Assembly (NCBI RefSeq): GCF_014705605.1
Contig: NZ_JACXIZ010000026.1
Location: 93,136 to 157,135 of the forward strand
Direction: 5' to 3'
Source of the DNA: Paenibacillus sabuli
GTDB lineage: Bacteria > Bacillota > Bacilli > Paenibacillales > Paenibacillaceae
DNA: 64,000 bases
The translations under genes and the position numbers were made by a program. The stretch's first letter is position 1, and each line of letters starts with the position of its first letter. The notes below the pieces were generated by a model that was given only the letters and a program-made list of their open reading frames with translations, was not told the origin of the DNA and searched no databases. Positions 8,245 to 16,725 of the stretch are shown in pieces.

Positions 8245-10656
8245 ATGCAGCTATTTCTGATCGGAGATTCGACCGTTTCCGGTTACGGGGAGGACGCCGC
8301 GCCGCGCGCCGGGTGGGGACAAGCGTTGGGCCGGTATTTGGACGACCGGGTCGAGGTCGTCAACGAGGCGGCCTCGGGACGCAGCTCGAAGAGCTTCCTG
8401 GCCGAGGGCCGCATGGAGCCGGTCACGGCCGGACTCCGGGCAGGCGATTATCTATTCATCCAATTCGGACATAACGACGAGAAGCGCGAAGATCCGTCGC
8501 GTCACACAGAGCCGGAGACCACATTCAAGCAGCATCTGACCCGCTATATTGAGATTGCGCGGGCGGCCGATGCGACGCCGGTGCTGCTGACGCCGGTCGA
8601 GCGCAGGCGCTTCGTCGCCGGGCGCGCTGCGGACACGCATGGCGGCTATGCGCAGGCGGTCCGTACGCTGGGGGAGGATCTGGAGGTGGCGGTCATCGAT
8701 CTGGCGATCAGCAGCCGGGAATTGTACCAGTCGCTAGGCGAAGAGGCGTCCAAGGCGCTGTTCATGTGGCTGCGTCCCCGGGAGAGCGTCAATTACCCGG
8801 AGGGCGTGGCGGACAATACCCACTTTAGCCTGCGCGGCGCAGCGGCGATCGCAGGTCTGGTCGCCGAAGGCATTCGCGCCTCGCAGCTCGGACTGCGCGC
8901 TTATTTGCGCCCGTCCGCATCACCACGCGCATGGATATCAGATCAAGGAGACGGTACATATGTCAATCCGGTGCTGCACGCGGATTATTCCGACCTGGAC
9001 GTGATCCGTGTCGGCGAGGACTTCTATATGACGGCTTCAAGTTTCGGGCATCTGCCGGGTCTGCCGATCCTGCATGCCAAGGATCTGGTCAACTGGACGC
9101 TGATCAATCATGTCCTGCCGCACATGACGCTGCCCGGCTATGAGCGGCCGCAGCACGGCGGCGGCGTATGGGCGCCGGCGCTGCGCTTCCACGCCGGCAA
9201 GTATTGGGTATTCTACGGCGATCCGGACGTCGGCATCTTCATGAGCACGGCCGAGGACCCGGCCGGGGAATGGACGCCGCTGCACCTCGTGCAGGCGGGC
9301 AAGGGGCTGATCGATCCGTGTCCGCTGTGGGACGACGACGGCCAGGCGTATCTGGTGCACGCCTTCGCCAAGAGTCGCAGCGGCATCAAGCACAAGCTGC
9401 GGCTGTGCCGGATGGCGCCGGACGGCAAGCGGCTGCTGGACGACGGTCCGATTATCTATGACGGGACCGAGCATCATCCGACGCTGGAGGGTCCCAAGCT
9501 GTACAAGCGGGACGGTTACTATTACATCTTCGCCCCGGCCGGCGGCGTCGCGACGGGATGGCAGACGGTGCTGCGGTCCACGTCGATCTACGGTCCGTAC
9601 GAGGACCGGATCGTGCTGCAGCAAGGCGACACGCCGGTCAACGGACCGCATCAGGGCGGCTATGTGGAGCTGGACTCGGGGGAGTCGTGGTTCCTGCACT
9701 TCCAGGACAAAGGCGTCTACGGCCGCATCGTCCACTTGCAGCCGATGCGATGGGTAGATGGCTGGCCGCGGATGGGTACGTCCGCTGTGGTCCGGGGCGT
9801 CGAGGAGGCGGCTGGTGAGGCGATAGCCGGCGCAGCCGTCGGCGAGCCTGTACTGCGCCATACCAAGCCGAACGTGGGGCGGACGTACCCGACGCAGTGT
9901 CCGGATGACTCGGATGCCTTCGACGGGCCAGCGTTCGGGCTGCAGTGGCAGTGGCAGGCCAATCCGCAGCCGCACTGGTACGCGCTGCTGCGCGATCCGA
10001 GCCGCCTGCGGCTGACCGTTGCGGCTGTGCCGGAGGAGGTAGGCGCGACCGCCGCGGGCAGCCCGGCGAGCAGCGGCACGGAGGCAGGGGCGGCCAGCGG
10101 CGATCCATCCGTCCTCGGGGCGCCCGCTACCGGGCGCCCATCCGGCGAGCCGGTGGCCCGCACGGAAGCTGTCGAAGCCGTCGCCGCGACGACCGGGCTC
10201 TACCACGCGCCGCACCTGCTGCTGCAGAAGTTCCCCGCGGAGGTCTTCTGCGCGGAGACGAAGCTGGATGCGTCAGCCTTGCGTCCCGGGCAGCGGGCGG
10301 GACTGATCGTGTTCGGCTACCGCTACGCCTATGCGGGGCTGCGGTCGAAGGCGGACGGCAGCGGAGTCGAGCTGATCCTGGCCGAGGGCGATGCGGACGG
10401 CGAGCGCGTGCTGTGGTCGACGGACGTGCCGGCTGCGCAGGCGACCTTGCGCGTCGAGGTAAGCGCCGGCGCCGCTTGCGCATTCGCCTATGCGCTTGAG
10501 GACGAGCGCTTCCTGCGTTGCAGCGGGGACGCGCCGCCCTTCCAGGCGACGGAAGGGCACTGGGTCGGGGCCAAGCTCGGTCTGTTCGCCGCAGGCGAGA
10601 GTCCGGCGTCGCACCAGGGCCATGCCGACTTTGCGTGGTTCCGCGTCAGCGGCTAG
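8245..10656 (+). CDS. Two-domain glycan enzyme: CE12 SGNH esterase fused to GH43
   Basis: 803 residues, no signal peptide. Residues 1-215 form an SGNH/GDSL esterase of the rhamnogalacturonan-acetylesterase (CE12) type: nucleophile S9 in GDSTVSG, block III G75-H-N-D78, and D190-N-T-H193. Residues about 238-530 form a GH43 five-blade propeller with catalytic D247 (HADYSDLDVIR), pKa modulator D357 (LIDPCP) and acid E415 (LEGPKLY). Residues about 535-803 resemble the GH43 C-terminal beta-sandwich, interrupted near 590-640 by an Ala/Gly/Glu-rich low-complexity insert. It would deacetylate and then cleave arabino- or xylo-oligosaccharides taken up from pectin or hemicellulose. ATG 8245 has AAAGGAG. 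Specificity within GH43 is not determinable here. Confidence 0.85.
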   Translation: MQLFLIGDSTVSGYGEDAAPRAGWGQALGRYLDDRVEVVNEAASGRSSKSFLAEGRMEPVTAGLRAGDYLFIQFGHNDEKREDPSRHTEPETTFKQHLTRYIEIARAADATPVLLTPVERRRFVAGRAADTHGGYAQAVRTLGEDLEVAVIDLAISSRELYQSLGEEASKALFMWLRPRESVNYPEGVADNTHFSLRGAAAIAGLVAEGIRASQLGLRAYLRPSASPRAWISDQGDGTYVNPVLHADYSDLDVIRVGEDFYMTASSFGHLPGLPILHAKDLVNWTLINHVLPHMTLPGYERPQHGGGVWAPALRFHAGKYWVFYGDPDVGIFMSTAEDPAGEWTPLHLVQAGKGLIDPCPLWDDDGQAYLVHAFAKSRSGIKHKLRLCRMAPDGKRLLDDGPIIYDGTEHHPTLEGPKLYKRDGYYYIFAPAGGVATGWQTVLRSTSIYGPYEDRIVLQQGDTPVNGPHQGGYVELDSGESWFLHFQDKGVYGRIVHLQPMRWVDGWPRMGTSAVVRGVEEAAGEAIAGAAVGEPVLRHTKPNVGRTYPTQCPDDSDAFDGPAFGLQWQWQANPQPHWYALLRDPSRLRLTVAAVPEEVGATAAGSPASSGTEAGAASGDPSVLGAPATGRPSGEPVARTEAVEAVAATTGLYHAPHLLLQKFPAEVFCAETKLDASALRPGQRAGLIVFGYRYAYAGLRSKADGSGVELILAEGDADGERVLWSTDVPAAQATLRVEVSAGAACAFAYALEDERFLRCSGDAPPFQATEGHWVGAKLGLFAAGESPASHQGHADFAWFRVSG

Positions 10657-10703
10657 TCGCGCAGCCAAGCATCTTGCATTGCTTTACATCCCGAAACAGT
10701 CCA

Positions 10704-10759
10704 AACAGCCCGAAGGGCCGCGGCATCCGAATCCGGATGCCGCGGCCCTTCGGGCTGTT
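10704..10759 (+). terminator. Perfect 26-bp hairpin after CE12-GH43, no T-run
   Basis: Arms 10704-10729 and 10734-10759 are perfectly complementary over 26 bp with a 4-nt loop; the top is GCATCCG / CGGATGC. It is not followed by a T-tract, so it could be a transcript-stabilising hairpin or a non-canonical terminator. Between 10760 and 10961 nothing else is recognised. Confidence 0.6.
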
Positions 10760-10961
10760 GCATCCGCTCCAGTCAGGATTTTCATGCGCCACCCTCTCCG
10801 TGCTCCGTGTCTATCCTTATTATGCCCGGGCGCGGCGGCCGATTTCAAAAGTAACAGACGCAGCTAAATTGAATCTCGCTTTTTCGTTGCGAGGCTGTGA
10901 ACGGGCATGTCTCGAGCAGGGATGAGCATGGACGAGTGGCGGCGCGTTGGCGGTGGCGCGT

Positions 10962-10991
10962 TTGACAGGCGGGGAGCCGATTCGGTATGCT
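10962..10991 (+). promoter_or_regulatory. Promoter of ridA
   Basis: TTGACA (10962-10967), 18-bp spacer, TATGCT (10986-10991), about 30 nt before the GAAGGAGG ribosome site of the next gene. Confidence 0.65.
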
Positions 10992-11026
10992 GGGTGGTGG
11001 TCAAGCAACCGAAGGAGGAAACCAAC

Positions 11027-11485
11027 ATGAATCTTACCGAATGTTTGAAGGAATTGAACATTGAACTTCCCGGCCCGTCGCCGCTGCAGCTGCCTTTTGC
11101 CGCTGGCGTGGTCTCCGGCAACCTGGTGTTCCTGTCCGGCCAGACGCCGACCGTGGACGGCGTCCCGCAATATAAAGGCATCGTCGGCTCCACCGTGAGC
11201 GTCGAAGAGGCGCAAAAAGCGGCCGAAGTATGCACGCTCAACCTGCTCGCCGCACTGCGCGATCTGACCGGTCTGGACCGGATCAAGCGGGTAGTCAAGG
11301 TGAACGGCTATGTTGCGAGCGATCCGGCCTTTACGGGCCAGCCGCAGGTCATCAACGCGGCCACGACGATGCTCAACGGCATCTTCGGCGAAGCGCTGCC
11401 GCATGCCCGCGCCGCAGTCGGCGTCGCGGCGCTGCCCGGCGGCGTCTCGGTCGAGATCGAGATGGTCGTCGAGCTGGAGGACTGA
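11027..11485 (+). CDS. RidA family enamine/imine deaminase
   Basis: 152 residues, YjgF/YER057c/UK114 fold, of the longer YjgH/'RidA-like' subgroup. The signature NLLAALRDLTGLDRIKRVVKVNGYVASDPAFTGQPQVINAAT and HARAAVGVAALPGGVSVEIEMVVE contains the family's substrate-pocket Arg (ARAAVG) and the terminal Glu region. RidA proteins hydrolyse reactive 2-aminoacrylate-type enamines formed by PLP enzymes. ATG 11027 has GAAGGAGGAA. Single-gene unit between its own promoter and a terminator. Confidence 0.87.
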   Translation: MNLTECLKELNIELPGPSPLQLPFAAGVVSGNLVFLSGQTPTVDGVPQYKGIVGSTVSVEEAQKAAEVCTLNLLAALRDLTGLDRIKRVVKVNGYVASDPAFTGQPQVINAATTMLNGIFGEALPHARAAVGVAALPGGVSVEIEMVVELED

Positions 11486-11567
11486 TCGAAGCGCCGGCGT
11501 CGCTGACCACGTCGGCGTCGCTGGCCTTGTCGGCCTCGCCAGTATCGCTGATCTGCCAGCCTCGCTG

Positions 11568-11617
11568 GCCCCGCCCTGCCTCACGCCATTTTTGGCGTCC
11601 GGGCGGGGCTTTTTTTA
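11568..11617 (+). terminator. Rho-independent terminator after ridA
   Basis: GCCCCGCCC (11568-11576) pairs with GGGCGGGGC (11601-11609), an inner ACGCCA/TGGCGT hairpin extends it, and seven T follow. Confidence 0.85.
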
Positions 11618-11790
11618 AAAAAAGGAATATGTGGGATTGTTTAACTTGTTATGGCCGCGCGGCGCAAGCAGCAGCCACACGGCATGTCGGCCCGTGGCCG
11701 AAATTTTGCGGATTGCACAGGTAATTTTTGGGCAACCTGAAGCGACCGCAGATCATCGGATGTGCGGGAGCGTCATCCAGCAAGTGGCGG

Positions 11791-11819
11791 TTGACAGAGT
11801 GAAGCGCTTCCGTTAGTAT
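11791..11819 (+). promoter_or_regulatory. Promoter of the tctCBA-sulfatase cassette
   Basis: TTGACA (11791-11796), 17-bp spacer, TAGTAT (11814-11819). The spacer carries the palindrome GAAGCGCTTC (11801-11810), a plausible repressor or CcpA-like site. The transcript would have a leader of about 210 nt. Confidence 0.7.
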
Positions 11820-11835
11820 AAAAGACGTCAACTTA

Positions 11836-12013
11836 TGACCATAAAATTAAAAAGTAGAAGTGGAAAGGGTGGTATTTTGATCTTTTTGTGGGTTTTTAGA
11901 ATTAATCAGATCGATTTATGATAATTTTGGATTGACTTATGAATTTTATGGTCAAATGATGGTGTGACTTGTCTTATGGCGGTGCGACTCGGTTTATGAA
12001 TGAAAGCGTTTTT
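11836..12013 (+). promoter_or_regulatory. AT-rich leader with inverted repeat and cre-like site
   Basis: TGACCATAAAATT (11836-11848) and AATTTTATGGTCA (11942-11954) are a perfect 13-bp inverted repeat 93 nt apart. GACTTATG-like words recur around 11934, 11966 and 11987. ATGAAAGCGTTTTTT (11999-12013) matches the first half of the CcpA cre consensus TGWAANCGNTNWCA well and misses only the final CA. The ROK protein of this operon or CcpA may bind here (inference). Confidence 0.5.
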
Positions 12014-12036
12014 TAAATTGGAGAGGGGACATTACG

Positions 12037-13050
12037 ATGCAATACAAATCGCTGGATACGAAAAAGATAGTCTTTGGTTTGCTTGCGGCAATTCTCATGA
12101 CGGTGCTGCTGGCCGGATGCGGAGGCAACTCCAATTCATCCGCCGAAAATGTCGAGTCTCAAGCTAACAATGCGGAGCATACTGCCGATTATCCCAAAAA
12201 AACGATTGAAGTCATTGTGCCCGCTGGCGCGGGGGGCGGGACGGACGTCGCGGCGAGGCTGGTTAGCCAGTACTTGCACGAAGAACTCGGCGTTTCACTT
12301 GTCGTCGTCAATGTCAACGGCGCAGGAGGGACGCTTGGCACGCGTCAGGTCAAGGATGCGGAGCCGGACGGCTACAAGGTCAGCTTCTACAACGAAGGCA
12401 CGATCCTCAATGAAGTCATGGGTGTGGCCGACTATGGCATGGATGCGTTCAAGCAAGCCGGGATTGCGATGGATGTCAATTCGGTCGCCCTCGTGTCGAG
12501 CAGCAAATTTGAAAGCTTCGAAGCGATGATGACCTACGCCGAGGAGAATCCAGGAAAGCTCAAGTTCGGCGTCGAGATGGGCACCTACACGCAGTTACTG
12601 GGCGAGTATATTGAGCAGCAGCGCGGGGTCGACTTGCAATTGGTTGATGTGGGCGGCGTTAATGCCGCGATTGCTTCGTTGGCCGGCGGCCATGTTGATT
12701 TTATTCAGTCTCCGCTGGGGGTTGCCAAGGACTATGTCGAAAGCGGCGAATTCAACAGTCTGGTCGTGCTCGGCGAGCAGCGTTATGACAAGCTGCAGGA
12801 TATTCCGACCCTGCAGGAGCAAGGCGTAGATTTTGTCCTGCCTAAATTTTATTACTTCGCTTTCCCGAAAGAGACGCCGGACGAGATCGTCGACGTGTTT
12901 ACTTCAGCCCTGGAGAAGGTGACGGCCGGTCCGGCGTTCGCGGAGCGCGCCGAGGGATTATATCTGACGCCGAATTATCGCAATCCGGAGGATTCGATCG
13001 CCTTGTTCGAAAAGTACAAGCAATTGTTTGAATCCTACCAGGAGCAATGA
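12037..13050 (+). CDS. tctC: Tripartite tricarboxylate transporter, substrate-binding lipoprotein (TctC)
   Basis: 337 residues. Signal peptide with lipobox LLAGC (lipid-anchored C28), Ser/Asn linker, then a TctC (Bug-family) fold starting TIEVIVPAGAGGGTDVAARLVSQYL, with the carboxylate-binding loop region GAGGTLGTRQV and the typical GGVNAAIASLAGGHVDFIQS. These proteins bind small organic anions at the cell surface and deliver them to the TctBA permease. GGAGAGGGG precedes the ATG. First gene of a run with tctB, tctA, a sulfatase and a ROK regulator, all co-directional, which suggests a sulfated or carboxylated substrate. Confidence 0.9.
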   Translation: MQYKSLDTKKIVFGLLAAILMTVLLAGCGGNSNSSAENVESQANNAEHTADYPKKTIEVIVPAGAGGGTDVAARLVSQYLHEELGVSLVVVNVNGAGGTLGTRQVKDAEPDGYKVSFYNEGTILNEVMGVADYGMDAFKQAGIAMDVNSVALVSSSKFESFEAMMTYAEENPGKLKFGVEMGTYTQLLGEYIEQQRGVDLQLVDVGGVNAAIASLAGGHVDFIQSPLGVAKDYVESGEFNSLVVLGEQRYDKLQDIPTLQEQGVDFVLPKFYYFAFPKETPDEIVDVFTSALEKVTAGPAFAERAEGLYLTPNYRNPEDSIALFEKYKQLFESYQEQ

Positions 13051-13092
13051 GGACGGGCAAGATGAAGAGCGGGATTGAAGGGAGGGATATCC

Positions 13093-13611
13093 ATGCTTAA
13101 CCGGTACGGGGATATCATTTTCTCCGGTGCGCTAGCAGTGATTGCGATCATCTATCTCGGTCTGTCCTTTAATATTCCACAAAATTCCGCCATGCCGTAT
13201 GGGTCCGATCTGCTCCCGAAGCTGGCCGGCGCGGGGTTGCTTGTCGCCTGTATCGCCGTCCTCATCGGCGCGACCAAGAGGCTTGTGACCGGCGCTTCGA
13301 AGTCCGCCCCAGCCGCTTCGCCGGCTGCCGGGGTCGAGGGCGAAGAAGCGGAAAGTGCCGCGCCGCCGTCCGATTACCGCAAGGTGTTGTACACGTTTAT
13401 GTTGATTTTGCTGTATGTCGCGCTATGGGAGACGATCGGCTTTCTGATCATGACGGCTATTTATTTGTTCTTCCAATTCATCGTGCTCAGCGATCGGTCG
13501 GAGCGGCGTTATGTCGTGTTCGCGGTGACTTCGATCATCACGACTGCGGCGGTCTATTATGTATTTGTTCAGGTGCTGAGTCTGACGATACCTGGCGGCT
13601 TATTGGGATAG
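13093..13611 (+). CDS. tctB: Tripartite tricarboxylate transporter, small membrane subunit (TctB)
   Basis: 172 residues, four predicted membrane helices (about 8-26, 40-60, 103-122, 125-165 in two segments) with an Ala/Glu-rich cytoplasmic or external loop at 68-95, the usual TctB pattern. ATG 13093 follows GGAGGG; an in-frame TTG further upstream lacks a site. It lies between tctC and tctA with gaps of 42 and 12 nt, so the three are co-transcribed. Confidence 0.88.
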   Translation: MLNRYGDIIFSGALAVIAIIYLGLSFNIPQNSAMPYGSDLLPKLAGAGLLVACIAVLIGATKRLVTGASKSAPAASPAAGVEGEEAESAAPPSDYRKVLYTFMLILLYVALWETIGFLIMTAIYLFFQFIVLSDRSERRYVVFAVTSIITTAAVYYVFVQVLSLTIPGGLLG

Positions 13612-13623
13612 GAGGGGATATAA

Positions 13624-15129
13624 ATGCCAAGCGGATTGCTCGAAGGCGCCTCAGCCGTCTTTTCCATTGAAGTGCTGCTGCTCGTCACATTCGGCGTGCT
13701 GGTGGGGATTCTGTTCGGGGCGAGTCCTGGACTGACCACCTCAATGGGAATTGCCCTGATGCTGCCGATTACGTTCGGCTTGCCGCTGGTCGAAGGGATG
13801 GCGCTGCTGCTCGGCCTGTATATCGGCGGCGTATCGGGTGGATTAATTACTGCCATATTGCTTAATATTCCGGGGACACCGGCTTCGATCGCTACGACTT
13901 TCGACGGCTACCCGCTTGCTCGTAGCGGCCAACCGGGCAAGGCGCTCGGGACGGGCATCCTGTTTTCGTTTATCGGCGGAATCGTGAGTTTGATCATTCT
14001 GGTTACCGTGTCGCCGTACCTGGCGAAAATTGCGATTAAGTTCGGTCCGGTCGAATATTTTGCGGTTAGCTTGTTTTCGCTGACGCTGATTGCGGGACTG
14101 TCCGGCGACTCGCTGCGCAAAGGCGCGGTCAGTGCGCTGCTTGGCGTGCTCGTCACGACGGTCGGCGCGGCGCCGATCGACGGTGTGCTCCGCTTCACTT
14201 TCGGCAATCACCAGCTCGACGGCGGGCTGCAACTGCTGCCGGTGCTGATTGGCATCTATGCGATCACGGAGGTGCTCAAGACCGCGGAGCTGAAGCCGGA
14301 CAAGCTGGCCGAGGTCGTCGTCGGCAAGCTGCGCGGGTTCGGACTCAGTATGAAAGAGTTCGGCTCGCAAACGTGGAACGCGCTGCGTTCCAGCCTCATA
14401 GGTACGGCGATCGGGGTGCTGCCAGGGCTCGGCGCCGGCGTGGCGAATATTATCGCATATTCGGCGGCGCGTAAGCAATCCAAGCAGCCGGAGAAGTTTG
14501 GCAAGGGCTCGCTGGAGGGGCTTGTCGCCTCGGAGAGCTCCAACAATGCCGTCTCCGGCGGCGCCATGATTCCGCTGCTTACGATGGGTATTCCGGGGGA
14601 CGCTGGCACGGCTATCTTGCTTGCTGGTCTGATGATACAGGGCATTACGCCGGGACCGCTGATGTTTAGCACGAGCGCAGATATCATTTACGGCATTTTC
14701 ATTATTTTGTTGATCGCAAATGTTGTGATGATTGTAATGGAGTTTTTCGGACTTCGCGTGTTTCTGAAGCTGCTCAAAATTCCGAAGCACATTCTGCTGC
14801 CGATTATCGTCGTCATCTGTACAATCGGGGCTTTTAGCACGAATAATCGGATGTTTGACGTGTGGACGATTCTTTTTTTCGCGGCGATCGGGTATGCCCT
14901 CTATAAGTTCAAGTATCCGTCCGCACCGTTCATTCTCGGTTTCATACTCGGCCCGTTGCTTGAGACGAATCTGCGTAGAGGCATGATGTATACGTCGGGC
15001 GACTTTTTGCCGTTCCTGACGCGCCCGGCCTCCGGGCTGTTCATGCTGCTGACGGTTGTGTCGGTGGCGGTGATCGTATGGGGTAAGTACAAAAAGCGTC
15101 GGCAAGCGCCTGCCAATCGCGCGGGCTGA
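13624..15129 (+). CDS. tctA: Tripartite tricarboxylate transporter, large permease (TctA)
   Basis: 501 residues, about 11-12 membrane helices. Family signatures GILFGASPGLTTSMGIALMLPITFGLP, GLYIGGVSGGLITAILLNIPGTPASIATTFDGYPLA and the second half copy GVLPGLGAGVANIIAYSAARKQSK ... GGAMIPLLTMGIPGDAGTAILLAGL show the two inverted PG-loop motifs of TctA. It moves the anion captured by TctC using ion gradients. Preceded by GGAGGGG. The next gene, a sulfatase, starts 62 nt later. Confidence 0.92.
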   Translation: MPSGLLEGASAVFSIEVLLLVTFGVLVGILFGASPGLTTSMGIALMLPITFGLPLVEGMALLLGLYIGGVSGGLITAILLNIPGTPASIATTFDGYPLARSGQPGKALGTGILFSFIGGIVSLIILVTVSPYLAKIAIKFGPVEYFAVSLFSLTLIAGLSGDSLRKGAVSALLGVLVTTVGAAPIDGVLRFTFGNHQLDGGLQLLPVLIGIYAITEVLKTAELKPDKLAEVVVGKLRGFGLSMKEFGSQTWNALRSSLIGTAIGVLPGLGAGVANIIAYSAARKQSKQPEKFGKGSLEGLVASESSNNAVSGGAMIPLLTMGIPGDAGTAILLAGLMIQGITPGPLMFSTSADIIYGIFIILLIANVVMIVMEFFGLRVFLKLLKIPKHILLPIIVVICTIGAFSTNNRMFDVWTILFFAAIGYALYKFKYPSAPFILGFILGPLLETNLRRGMMYTSGDFLPFLTRPASGLFMLLTVVSVAVIVWGKYKKRRQAPANRAG

Positions 15130-15191
15130 GCAGATAAGAGACAAGACAGCTTTTACTAAATAAAAAGAGGTTATACTCGGAGGAGATGCAC

Positions 15192-16637
15192 GTGAGGACG
15201 AAACCTGCGAATCTGGTCTATATTTTCAGTGACGAACATAGCAAGGAAAAGCTGGGCTGCTACGGGCATCCGGTGGTGCAGACGCCGAATCTGGACGCAC
15301 TGGCGAAACGCGGGGTGCGGTTCACCAACGCCTACTGCAACTTCCCGATCTGCATCCCTTCGCGGGCAAGCATGACGACCGGGAGCTATGCCTTCACCCA
15401 GCGTTATTGGGACAACGCGCATCCTTATGCGGGCGAGCATCCCGGCTGGGGACACCGGTTGACGGAAGCCGGCTACAAGGCAGTCACTGTGGGCAAGCTG
15501 CATTACAAGGACGGCGCGTCCCCGACCGGGTTCCCCGATCAGCGGCTGGCCATGCATGTCGTGGAGGGGATCGGCGATCTGTATGGCAGCATTCGCAGCA
15601 GGCGACAGCAGCGTCCTCGGTTGGCGGAAGCGATCCGGGACGCGGGACCGGGCGAGTCGGACTATACGCGCTACGATCGCGCGGTTGCTGAGCAGGCCGA
15701 GCAGTTCCTGCTGGAGGAAGCCGGGCGGGAGGAGGAGCCGTGGGTGCTGTACGTCGGCTTCGTGACGCCGCACTTCCCGCTGATCGCGCCGGAGGAGTAT
15801 TATAATCTGTATTCGCACGATGAGGTGATCCTGCCGCGACAGTACGGCATGGACGAGCGTCCGATGCACCCGGTGCTGGAGGAGTTCCGGCGATATATGA
15901 ATCTGGATAGCGCGTTCGACGAGCCGACTGTGCGCAAGGCGCTAGCGGCGTATTACGGGCTGTGCAGCTTCATGGACGCGCAGGTCGGGAGGGTGCTGCA
16001 GGCGCTGAAGAACGCCGGTCTCGAGGACAGTACGCGCATCATCTACAGCTCGGACCACGGCGATACGACCGGTGACCACGGGCTGTGGCACAAGCATACC
16101 ATGTATGAGGGATCGATCGGTGTGCCGCTGATCTGCGCAGGTCCGGATATCCCGAGTGACGTGGTGCTGAACGCGAACGTCTCACTGATTGACCTGTATC
16201 CGACGATTGTGGACGGGGCCGGTCTGAAGCTGGACGCGCGCGAGCAGGCGTTGCCTGGCACTTCGCTATGGCCGATCGCCAGAGGCGAGCATGTGCCCCG
16301 GCGCTCGGTATTTGCCGAATATCATGCGGCGGGTTCGATTACCGGGATGTTCATGCTGCGAGGCGAGCGCTACAAGTATGTCTATTATGTAGACTATGAA
16401 CCGCAACTGTTCGACCTGCTGGAGGACCCGGAGGAACTGCACGATCTGGCCGGACGGCCCGAATACGGGGACGTGCTGGCGCGCTGCGAATGCGAGCTTC
16501 GCGAGATTGTCGATCCAGAAGCGGTCCATGCGCAGTGCAGGGCCGACCAGCACGCGCTCCTGAACAAGTACGGCGGGGCGGAGGAAGTGCTGCGCCAAGG
16601 CGAGAAGTTCGCATTCTCGCCGACGCCGACATCATGA
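15192..16637 (+). CDS. Type I sulfatase (formylglycine-dependent), cytoplasmic
   Basis: 481 residues, alkaline-phosphatase fold, no signal peptide. The sulfatase signature CIPSRASMTTG has the Cys that must be converted to formylglycine (C54 from this start). Metal-ligand segments FSDEH near the N-terminus and SSDHGDTTGDHG near residue 285 are present, and the C-terminus has the FDLLEDPEELHDLAG motif. It removes sulfate from an organosulfate. GTG 15192 is preferred over ATG 15186 because GGAGG at 15179-15183 is then 8 nt away. The maturation enzyme (FGE or anSME) is not in the window. Following tctCBA, it likely acts on what that system imports (inference). Confidence 0.87.
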   Translation: MRTKPANLVYIFSDEHSKEKLGCYGHPVVQTPNLDALAKRGVRFTNAYCNFPICIPSRASMTTGSYAFTQRYWDNAHPYAGEHPGWGHRLTEAGYKAVTVGKLHYKDGASPTGFPDQRLAMHVVEGIGDLYGSIRSRRQQRPRLAEAIRDAGPGESDYTRYDRAVAEQAEQFLLEEAGREEEPWVLYVGFVTPHFPLIAPEEYYNLYSHDEVILPRQYGMDERPMHPVLEEFRRYMNLDSAFDEPTVRKALAAYYGLCSFMDAQVGRVLQALKNAGLEDSTRIIYSSDHGDTTGDHGLWHKHTMYEGSIGVPLICAGPDIPSDVVLNANVSLIDLYPTIVDGAGLKLDAREQALPGTSLWPIARGEHVPRRSVFAEYHAAGSITGMFMLRGERYKYVYYVDYEPQLFDLLEDPEELHDLAGRPEYGDVLARCECELREIVDPEAVHAQCRADQHALLNKYGGAEEVLRQGEKFAFSPTPTS

Positions 16638-16725
16638 CCGCTCTGCGGACGGTGCGCGGAACATGGTATACTGGTAGCAACCGCTTGATTCACGTAAATT
16701 TACTGCCTGCTAAAGAAGGAGAGCC

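Noticed and set aside
11801..11810. Full cre site in the tct promoter spacer
   Set aside because: GAAGCGCTTC is palindromic, but only about half of the flanking positions fit the CcpA consensus, so it is listed only as a possible repressor site.
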